A DNA stretch of 64,000 bases from NCBI GenBank assembly GCA_902604245.1, contig CACKXQ010000004.1:1-64000 (forward strand), in the 5' to 3' direction. Made by a program: the position numbers and the translations under genes. Positions within the stretch are counted from its first letter, which is position 1. Each line of letters starts with the position of its first letter. Positions 56,903 to 64,000 of the stretch are shown here, piece after piece. Under the pieces are notes generated by a model that was not told the origin of the DNA, ran no database searches, and saw nothing but the letters and a program-made list of their open reading frames with translations. The DNA is from an uncultured Pelagibacteraceae bacterium. Lineage in GTDB: Bacteria > Pseudomonadota > Alphaproteobacteria > Pelagibacterales > Pelagibacteraceae.

Positions 56903-58185
56903 TTTGAAAATCCATATTTTCTAAGTCTTACATCTCCAGTTCGAGCATGAGCCTCCATACCTTCATACCTTGAAATTCTTGCACATGCTGCACCTACTTC
57001 TTTAGTAGACTCCTTAGTCATTCTTTGGAAACTTAAAGTTTTTATAAATTTTCCAACAAATAAACCGCCTGTATATTTTCCTGCACCTTTTGTTGGTAAA
57101 ATATGGTTTGTTCCAGAACATTTATCTCCATAAGCAACCGTAGTTTCTTCTCCTATAAATAATGATCCATAATTTTTTAATCGATCATGAAACCATTGAA
57201 GGTTTTTAGTTTGTATCTCTAAATGCTCAGGTGCATATTCATCACTAATTTTTGCCATTTCTTCATCCGTATCGCACAAAATAACTTCTCCATAATCTCT
57301 CCAAGCTGCACCAGAGTTTTCTCGTGGCAAGTCTGGTAAGTCTGCAATTAATTCTGGAACTCTTTTCATAACGTATTCAGCTAATGACTTACTAGTAGTA
57401 AATAACCAAGCAGGAGAGTTGTAACCATGCTCTGCTTGCCCAACTAAATCAAAAGCAACTAATTCTGGGTCAGCTGTTTCGTCTGCTATGACGGCAATTT
57501 CTGTGGGACCAGCAAATAAATCTATACCTACTTTGCCAAATAAAATTCTTTTTGACTCTGCAACAAATTGATTTCCAGGACCAACAAGCATATCTGCGGG
57601 AGCATTACCAAAAAGACCATAAGTCATTGCAGCAATAGCTTGAACTCCACCTAAATTCATTATTACATCCGCTCCACACAAGTCAGCAGTATAAACAATA
57701 GCTGGATGAACTCCCACTCCAGGTTTTGGCGAACTGCAAACAATAATATTTTTAACGCCTGCAACTTTTGCCGTTGTTACACTCATTACAGCTGAAGCTA
57801 TATGAGCATATCTTCCAGCAGGTACATAACATCCTGCTGTATTAACAGGAATTAATTTTTGACCAGCAAATAATCCATCTGAAAGTTCAACTTCAAAATC
57901 TTGCCCATAATTTTTTAATTGTGCTTCAGCAAACTTTCTTACTCTCTCATGGGAAAATTGAATATCATCTTTGGTTTTAGGATTTAAATTCTTTTTAATT
58001 TGCTCAATTTTTTCTCTTGTAACTACGACTTCTCCTTCGTATTTATCAAATTTTTTTGATAATTCGATACATCCTTCTTCTTTTGTTTTCTCTATGTCTT
58101 TTAGAATGTTCTCTACAATCTCTCTAGTTTTAGTATCATCAGTAGAAGATGTTTTTGGTGATTTCTTTAAATAATTTATTGCCAT
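56899..58185 (-). CDS. Histidinol dehydrogenase family, sulfopropanediol 3-dehydrogenase (HpsN)-like
   Basis: VNTAGCYVPAGRYAHIASAVMSVTTAKVAGV; FAGPTEIAVIADETADP; TVAYGDKCSGTNHILPTKGAGKYTGGL. Confidence 0.8.
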   Translation of the reverse strand: MAINYLKKSPKTSSTDDTKTREIVENILKDIEKTKEEGCIELSKKFDKYEGEVVVTREKIEQIKKNLNPKTKDDIQFSHERVRKFAEAQLKNYGQDFEVELSDGLFAGQKLIPVNTAGCYVPAGRYAHIASAVMSVTTAKVAGVKNIIVCSSPKPGVGVHPAIVYTADLCGADVIMNLGGVQAIAAMTYGLFGNAPADMLVGPGNQFVAESKRILFGKVGIDLFAGPTEIAVIADETADPELVAFDLVGQAEHGYNSPAWLFTTSKSLAEYVMKRVPELIADLPDLPRENSGAAWRDYGEVILCDTDEEMAKISDEYAPEHLEIQTKNLQWFHDRLKNYGSLFIGEETTVAYGDKCSGTNHILPTKGAGKYTGGLFVGKFIKTLSFQRMTKESTKEVGAACARISRYEGMEAHARTGDVRLRKYGFSN

Positions 58186-58227
58186 GTCTAAATCCTAATT
58201 TAATTATAATTTTTTTTCAATATTCAT

Positions 58228-59139
58228 TTAATCTAAAGCTACCACAGCTGCTGCAATAGAGGCTAGCCTTGCTGTCGCATCATCTGATCTACTAGTAATT
58301 ACCACTGGAACTTTTCCTCCTATAACCACTCCTGCCGCACATGCTCCCATAAAATAAATCATCATTTTAACCAGGGCGTTTCCTGTTTCAACATTCGGAA
58401 CTAATAATACGTCAGCATCTCCTGCAACTATATTTTTTATACCTTTTATCTCTGCTGATTTTTTTGACACGCTGTTATCAAATGCAAGAGGTCCAAAAAT
58501 ATCTGCATTTAAATTCTCCTGTTCAGCTAAATCACATATTTCTTTAGCATCCAGTGAACTTTGCATGCTATCTAAAACCTCCTCTGTTGCAGAAAGAATG
58601 GAGACTTTTGGTTTGGATATTTTAATTCTATGACAAAAATCAACTACATTTTTAAGAATATGCATTTTTGTTTTAACATTTGGATTAACATTGAGGGCTC
58701 CATCAGTTATTATTAAAGGTTTATCTTCTTTATCTAAAGTCATATGCCAAATGTGACTCAATCTTTTTTTACCAATTAAATTATATTTTCGTAATAAAAC
58801 TTCTTTCATCAAGATGTCAGTATGAATATGGCCTTTTACAATTATTTTAACTTTCTCATCCCCAGCAAGTTTTGCAGCAACTTTTGCTGTATTATTTTCA
58901 ACTGGTTCATTGATGATTTCAAAATCTGATATATCAAATTTTAAATCCTCAGCAGTTTTTTTAATTTCAATTTCATTACCTATTAAAACAGGTGTGATTA
59001 ATTTTTCTTTAACCGAATCCATAATGGCTAACATAGGAAGTTTTTTACCTGCATTTACAATTGCAGCTTTTGCTCCTCTTTTATTATTAGCAATATCAAG
59101 CAAATTGATGGGACAAACTGTAGATTTATCAGAAAGCAT
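58228..59139 (-). CDS. Phosphate acyltransferase (Pta/Ptb family)
   Basis: VKGHIHTDILMKEVL; NVETGNALVKMMIYFMGACAAGVVIGGKVPVVITSRSDDATARLASIAAAV. Confidence 0.88.
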   Translation of the reverse strand: MLSDKSTVCPINLLDIANNKRGAKAAIVNAGKKLPMLAIMDSVKEKLITPVLIGNEIEIKKTAEDLKFDISDFEIINEPVENNTAKVAAKLAGDEKVKIIVKGHIHTDILMKEVLLRKYNLIGKKRLSHIWHMTLDKEDKPLIITDGALNVNPNVKTKMHILKNVVDFCHRIKISKPKVSILSATEEVLDSMQSSLDAKEICDLAEQENLNADIFGPLAFDNSVSKKSAEIKGIKNIVAGDADVLLVPNVETGNALVKMMIYFMGACAAGVVIGGKVPVVITSRSDDATARLASIAAAVVALD

Positions 59140-59201
59140 TGGATTATATATACTAAATAAATATTTAAACTAATATACAATTTATAATGTAAGGTTAAAT
59201 A

Positions 59202-60050
59202 GTGGAAATAGTTACAAAAATAGCTCCAATCTCACTTGCTCTTATAATGCTAGGTCTTGGACTAGGATTAACTGGTCGTGATTTTTTAAGAGTGCTTAAT
59301 AATCCAAAGGATTTTATAGTTGGTTTTATTTGCCAATTGATATTATTGCCAGTAGTTGCATACATCATTGTATTAATAATGGATTTACCCATTGAGATTG
59401 CTTTAGGTATTATGATAATCGCTGCTGCACCTGGAGGCGTGACTACAAATGTTATGACAAAATTTGCAAATGGAGATGTTGCATTATCTATCTCTTTAAC
59501 CGCTATAATAAGTCTAATCAGTATTATTTCTGTGCCTTTTATTATTTTTAAATCTGCAGATTTATTAGGGAGCACAGGCATGTCTTCCAATCTTACCATG
59601 ACAGGTATTGCATTAAAAATGGCTTTAGTTGTTACCGTTCCTGTAATCTTAGGGATGACTATCAGAAAATTTGCGGTAAACTTTGTTTCGTCAAATATTT
59701 CTATAATTGAGAAGATTACAATAGTTTTATTTCTAATTGTTTTTGCTGCAATTATAGTTGAAGAAAAAGATAATATTTTAAATTATTTTAAACAAGCAGG
59801 TATAGCTGCACTTACTCTTAATGTTGTTATGATATTGCTGTCATATTATATAGCAAAGTTCTTTGCATCAGGCGTTAAGCAAAGAAAGTGTATTTCAATT
59901 GAGTGTGGTCTTCAAAATGGGACATTAGCAATATTTGTGGCTACACAAATATTTAATGATATTAGTTATGTCATTCCAACAGCTGCATATGCCCTTATAA
60001 TGTATTTAACAGGTTTTATTTTAATTTTTGTCCTACGGAAATCTACTTAA
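59202..60050 (+). CDS. Bile acid:sodium symporter (BASS) family transporter
   Basis: APISLALIMLGLGLGLTGRDF; AAAPGGVTTNVMTKFANGDVALSISLTA; ECGLQNGTLAIFVA. Confidence 0.9.
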   Translation: MEIVTKIAPISLALIMLGLGLGLTGRDFLRVLNNPKDFIVGFICQLILLPVVAYIIVLIMDLPIEIALGIMIIAAAPGGVTTNVMTKFANGDVALSISLTAIISLISIISVPFIIFKSADLLGSTGMSSNLTMTGIALKMALVVTVPVILGMTIRKFAVNFVSSNISIIEKITIVLFLIVFAAIIVEEKDNILNYFKQAGIAALTLNVVMILLSYYIAKFFASGVKQRKCISIECGLQNGTLAIFVATQIFNDISYVIPTAAYALIMYLTGFILIFVLRKST

Positions 60051-61008
60051 TATTCATTTTGCCAAATATCTTAAAGATTAAATAAGCAAGAGAGTGAACA
60101 TTTTTCTCTTGTAGTTTAATTGTATCAGTTAAAGCTTTGTCTTTCATTTTAACGTTAAATAATTTTTTTTTGTTAACACTTATATATTTATTTTTTAACA
60201 AATAATTTAATTTCCTTACCACTGTTGGTCTGGGAATATTAGTTATTTCTGAAATTGACATTGTGTTAACCCCAGTCTCAGGAACTTTAATTTTATTTTC
60301 TTTCCACTTTGAAAAATTCCATCCATTTGCTTCATAAGATTTTGTAACAAGTGAATGCCACATTATAACCATTCCAACCGAAAATATTTCAAGATCTCCT
60401 ACTTGTTTTTTCCATCTATTTGTAAAAATAAAAATAAATTCACAAAAAAAATACCAACAATATGTAAAATTGTTATTAATTTCATTTAAGATTTCATCAA
60501 ATTGCTTTGACTGAATGATAAGGTTATTTTTTTTACATAATTCAACAATTTTTGAGAGCAATGTACTTAAATTTTTAAGTGTGCTTTTTGATTGAACTAA
60601 TTTAAAAGCTGATCTGTCTATATAAATATTTTTGTGTACTTTTTTTAATACACCAAACTCTTCTAAGCGAAGAATTTTTCTGCGTACACTTTCTTTTGGA
60701 ATGTTTAAATTTCTCGATATTTCAATAATGTTTATTCTGCCTAGTTCTAAGGATTTATCATATAAAAAAAAACCATCATAACTTTCCACAAGTCCATTTT
60801 TTATGTAATAAGCAAAATCTTTTTGTATTAGATAAAGAATTATTAGATATTTTTCTATGTCTTGAAATTTGTTAAAGGAGGAATTTACCCATTCAGATAA
60901 TAATTTGTAGTAAATGGGAGCGATTTCATCAAAATTTTCTATAATAATTTTATGAATATTTTTTTCGCTTAATTGTGATGAGTTTGTAATCATTTTCCGC
61001 AAACCCAT
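60043..61008 (-). CDS. Transcriptional regulator with two predicted wHTH segments (likely start MITNSS at 60993)
   Basis: INIIEISRNLNIPKESVRRKILRLEEFGVLKK and NTMSISEITNIPRPTVVRKLNYLLKNKYI. Confidence 0.75.
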   Translation of the reverse strand: MGLRKMITNSSQLSEKNIHKIIIENFDEIAPIYYKLLSEWVNSSFNKFQDIEKYLIILYLIQKDFAYYIKNGLVESYDGFFLYDKSLELGRINIIEISRNLNIPKESVRRKILRLEEFGVLKKVHKNIYIDRSAFKLVQSKSTLKNLSTLLSKIVELCKKNNLIIQSKQFDEILNEINNNFTYCWYFFCEFIFIFTNRWKKQVGDLEIFSVGMVIMWHSLVTKSYEANGWNFSKWKENKIKVPETGVNTMSISEITNIPRPTVVRKLNYLLKNKYISVNKKKLFNVKMKDKALTDTIKLQEKNVHSLAYLIFKIFGKMNIK

Positions 61009-61100
61009 TTTAAACTTTTCACCCCATTTTGGACATTAAATAAAATTTGATTAACCCATTTTGGTCACTTGAAGAAATAAAAATACTCAATTTGGTGACA
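61003..61100. promoter_or_regulatory. Cluster of repeated CCCATTTT(GG) elements in the regulator promoter region
   Basis: ACCCATTTT (61003), CCCCATTTTGGACA (61022), ACCCATTTTGGTCAC (61054), CTCAATTTGGTGACA (61086). Confidence 0.5.
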
Positions 61101-61144
61101 TACAAAATAGTAAAGAAATTTTTTTCTGTTTAAATGCGTTATTT

Positions 61145-61357
61145 ATGAGTTACAATATTCAAAATAGAGCATCTAATATTGAAATTTCTTCTCAATTAAC
61201 AGGTGACAATAATATTGATACCCCTCAAAAAGTAAATATTGATGCTCTAAAGTCTAAAATCAGAGCTCAAGAAAAAAAAGAAAACTTTAAGAATAAAGCA
61301 ATCTTTGTATCACTATTTATTGGATTAGGAACTATTGGATATTTTGTTTCGAGTTAA
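61145..61357 (+). CDS. Small protein with C-terminal TM anchor, unknown function
   Basis: 70 aa; KAIFVSLFIGLGTIGYFVSS C-terminus. Confidence 0.6.
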   Translation: MSYNIQNRASNIEISSQLTGDNNIDTPQKVNIDALKSKIRAQEKKENFKNKAIFVSLFIGLGTIGYFVSS

Positions 61358-61403
61358 GTTTGTTAAAATTAAAAAAATAATCAAAAATTTAGTTATTCTC
61401 AAC

Positions 61404-61433
61404 AATTATCAGTTATTGTAATAAATGATAATT
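61404..61433. other. AT-rich composite hairpin
   Basis: AATTATCA-g-TTATT-gt-AATAA-a-TGATAATT. Confidence 0.4.
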
Positions 61434-61449
61434 AGTAAATAATGATGAT

Positions 61450-61785
61450 ATGAAACCATTTGCAGGATATTTAATTTTAGCTTTAGGAATCACAACAGGT
61501 ATAGCAGCAAATAGTTTTGCTAAAATTTCAGATGGTTTTACAAAACTAACACCAACTATTGCATGTCTACTTTTAATGTCTGTTACAATGTTTTCTTTGG
61601 CCAAAGCAATGTCAGTAATACCTGTTGCATTTAGCTACTCAACTTACAGTGGTCTAACAGTTGCTGGCGTAGTTCTATTTGGTATTTTGAAATATAATCA
61701 AGTCCCTAATGTTTATGGGTTAATTGGTATTTGCTTAATTGTAACTGGGGTTATTATGGTAAATTATCTAGGACGAGCTGGTTAA
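61450..61785 (+). CDS. SMR/EmrE-like small membrane protein (atypical)
   Basis: 111 aa, 4 TM; DGFTKLTPTIAC...IPVAFSYSTYSGL; no TM1 Glu. Confidence 0.75.
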   Translation: MKPFAGYLILALGITTGIAANSFAKISDGFTKLTPTIACLLLMSVTMFSLAKAMSVIPVAFSYSTYSGLTVAGVVLFGILKYNQVPNVYGLIGICLIVTGVIMVNYLGRAG

Positions 61786-61794
61786 CAATTTAAT

Positions 61795-62799
61795 CTATTT
61801 CAATAGAATACGAATATCCTCCATTATATTATCTGGAATTTTAATCTCAGATTTATAATTTTTTTTATATCTTCTTAACTTATTTTCCCCTGGATATAAT
61901 ATTTCTTTAAGTCCTTTTAATTTAGGAAGTTTTTTAATTCTTTTTATGTTTTCTTTTATTCTTTTTTTGTAATTAGATTGAAATAAGTTTGCTTTCATCA
62001 CAATAAATAAATGACCAATATTTTGTGGGCCAGAAAAATCATCAAAAGGATCTTTCACTTTACCACCATGATTACCTCCAGTATAAACACCACTTAATAT
62101 ATCAACCATCCACGCAAGTCCTGATCCTCTAAATCCCGCTATAGGAAGTTGAACACCCTCAAGTGCTTTTTTTGCATCAGTTGTGGGATTGCCAAATTTA
62201 TCCAAGGCAACTCCTTCAGGAATTTTTGAATTTGATCTTGATGCAACTCTTATTTTCCCTCTATTAATCATTGAGACAGATGTATCTAATATAAATGGAA
62301 CTTTAGAACCAGTTGGCGATCCAAAGCAAATAGGGTTTGTACCAAATAAAGATTTTATAGCTCCATGTGGGGCAATTGCAGGTGGTGCATTAGTGAATAC
62401 TAAGGCGATCATATTTTTTTTTACAGCTTGTTCAGCGTAATATCCTGACATGCCGTAATGACCACTGTTTTTAACTGCAACAAGTCCTATTCCTGTTTTT
62501 TTTGCATTTTTTATGGCTTTTTTAATAGCTGTATCTGCAGCAATAAATCCAATGCTGTCATCAGCATTAATATGAGTAACAGATGGGGAAATATTTTTTA
62601 GTTTGATTTTAGGCCTTGGATTAATCAGCTTTTTTTTGATCCGATCACAATACATTTTTAATCTAGATAATCCATGGGTTGGAGCGCCTACTAATTCAGC
62701 ATTAATTATTGCATCAGCACAAATACCTGCATGTTTTTTTGAAAGTTTAAACTTATAAAATATCTTAATAATAGTCTTTTTAAGTTTATTTTTTTCCAT
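61795..62799 (-). CDS. Ldh family (malate/L-lactate dehydrogenase, Ldh_2) oxidoreductase
   Basis: GAPTHGLSRLKMYCDRI; VKNSGHYGMSGYYAEQA; FGTNPICFGSPTG. Confidence 0.9.
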   Translation of the reverse strand: MEKNKLKKTIIKIFYKFKLSKKHAGICADAIINAELVGAPTHGLSRLKMYCDRIKKKLINPRPKIKLKNISPSVTHINADDSIGFIAADTAIKKAIKNAKKTGIGLVAVKNSGHYGMSGYYAEQAVKKNMIALVFTNAPPAIAPHGAIKSLFGTNPICFGSPTGSKVPFILDTSVSMINRGKIRVASRSNSKIPEGVALDKFGNPTTDAKKALEGVQLPIAGFRGSGLAWMVDILSGVYTGGNHGGKVKDPFDDFSGPQNIGHLFIVMKANLFQSNYKKRIKENIKRIKKLPKLKGLKEILYPGENKLRRYKKNYKSEIKIPDNIMEDIRILLK

Positions 62800-62800
62800 C

Positions 62801-63949
62801 TTAAATATTTAAATCTTTATTAAAAAATGACCTTATATCATTAACTAATAAATCTGGCTCCTCAAGAGCCGCAAAGTGTCCACCTTTTTTCATTTTTGTC
62901 CATCTTTTAACATTAAAAATTCTTTTTACATACGATTTAGGCGGCCAGCTCAACATTTCTTTTGGAAATTCTGCAATGGCAGTAGGTATTCTAATTTTTT
63001 TAAAATTTTTTGGAAAAGGTCTTCCACCTTCTTCTCTTCTACCAAAATAAATCCAAGCTGCAGAATTAAAAGTTTTTGTTAATATATAAATCATAATATT
63101 TGTTAGTAACAAATTCTTTGAGTAAACATTTTCAATATTGCCTTTTTTTAAGTCTGACCATGAGTAAAACTTTTCTAATATCCATGCAGCAGTACCCACA
63201 GGGCTATCTATCATTGCATAACTTAATGACTGAGGTTTGGTTGCCTGTTGTGTCCTATATCCCTCTTGCATAACTTGCTCTTTAGCAAATCTTTGTTCCC
63301 ATTTTTTTTCTTTTGAAGTTATTGCTCCTTTTGGGTGTCTCATATTTAAACAATTTATATGAATAGCTTTACAATTATAATAATGATCATGACCTAGCCA
63401 ATTACAAACAGCAGAACCCCAGTCTCCTCCCTGAGCAAAATAATTTTTATAACCTAGTTTTTTAGTCATTAATTTATTCATAATTTTTGCAATTTTTTTT
63501 GGACCAATTGGTTTTTTAGGCGTTCCAGAAAATCCAAATCCAGGTAGAGAAGGTATTATTACATCAAAACTCTCTTCTTTATTCCTTCCGAATTTTTCAG
63601 GATGGGTTAGTTTTTCCACGATATGTAAAAATTCAACAAAACTTCCAGGCCATCCATGAAGAATAAGCAATGGATTTGGTTTTTTTCCACTACCATTTTG
63701 CTTAATAAAATGAATATTAATCCCATCTACATTAGTAATGTAATTGTTAAGTTTGTTGATTTTTTTTTCTTGTAACTTCCAATTAAACTTTGATGTCCAG
63801 TACTTAGAAATCTTTTTTAAATAAGCATGATTTGTTCCATGTAACCATCCATCCATCTTTTGGATGTCATTAAATGGAAATTCCCTAACTTTTTTGTAGA
63901 TATTATTTAAGGTCTTTATAGAAACATTTACCTTAAATTTTTTTATCAT
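62801..63949 (-). CDS. Epoxide hydrolase (EHN + alpha/beta hydrolase)
   Basis: DGINIHFI; LILHGWPGSFVEFLHIVEKL; FAQGGDWGSAVCNWLG. Confidence 0.92.
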   Translation of the reverse strand: MIKKFKVNVSIKTLNNIYKKVREFPFNDIQKMDGWLHGTNHAYLKKISKYWTSKFNWKLQEKKINKLNNYITNVDGINIHFIKQNGSGKKPNPLLILHGWPGSFVEFLHIVEKLTHPEKFGRNKEESFDVIIPSLPGFGFSGTPKKPIGPKKIAKIMNKLMTKKLGYKNYFAQGGDWGSAVCNWLGHDHYYNCKAIHINCLNMRHPKGAITSKEKKWEQRFAKEQVMQEGYRTQQATKPQSLSYAMIDSPVGTAAWILEKFYSWSDLKKGNIENVYSKNLLLTNIMIYILTKTFNSAAWIYFGRREEGGRPFPKNFKKIRIPTAIAEFPKEMLSWPPKSYVKRIFNVKRWTKMKKGGHFAALEEPDLLVNDIRSFFNKDLNI

Positions 63950-64000
63950 TAATTATTATATTAACCCTTTCCTCGCCAAGGAATAGTTCTATCAATTATT

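Noticed and set aside
1-64000. CRISPR arrays, transposases, phage genes, rRNA or tRNA
   Set aside because: No regularly spaced repeats, mobile-element protein motifs, or plausible RNA genes in the short intergenic gaps.

Overview
AT-rich, gene-dense bacterial chromosome segment. Gene content and style (very short intergenic gaps, proX/proV/proW, TRAP and ABC uptake operons) suggest a streamlined marine alphaproteobacterium, probably SAR11/Pelagibacterales; this is inference, not tested. About 65 genes are supportable, with no rRNA, tRNA, CRISPR, phage or transposon. Main blocks: (a) 0-19.4 kb, a sugar/sugar-acid uptake and oxidative catabolism island (ABC and TRAP importers, SDRs, Gfo/Idh, UxaA, IlvD/Edd, FAH, enolase-superfamily and SMP-30 enzymes); (b) 19.3-31.8 kb, ppc, ccdA, a TauD/BBOX-like dioxygenase and a peptide-type ABC operon; (c) 31.9-35.2 kb, a minus-strand array of small NTF2-like, alpha/beta-barrel and cupredoxin proteins; (d) 35.3-39.1 kb, a sulfide-handling operon (sqr, persulfide dioxygenase, an unlisted 36-aa 12-Cys metallothionein-like peptide, cysE, cysK); (e) 41.5-46.3 kb, a betaine ABC operon; (f) 46.8-56 kb, a sugar-type ABC transporter split around MetE-like, NTF2-like and cupin genes; (g) 56.9-63.9 kb, an HpsN/HisD-like dehydrogenase, Pta, BASS transporter, dual-HTH regulator, Ldh_2 dehydrogenase and epoxide hydrolase. 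Main leads: the CxC-repeat peptide inside the sulfide operon, hairpins directly after all five complete solute-binding-protein genes, a HAD protein lacking the motif I aspartates, a possible frameshift at a G6 run, SMR-like proteins lacking the TM1 Glu, and the MetE/NTF2/cupin/ABC locus.
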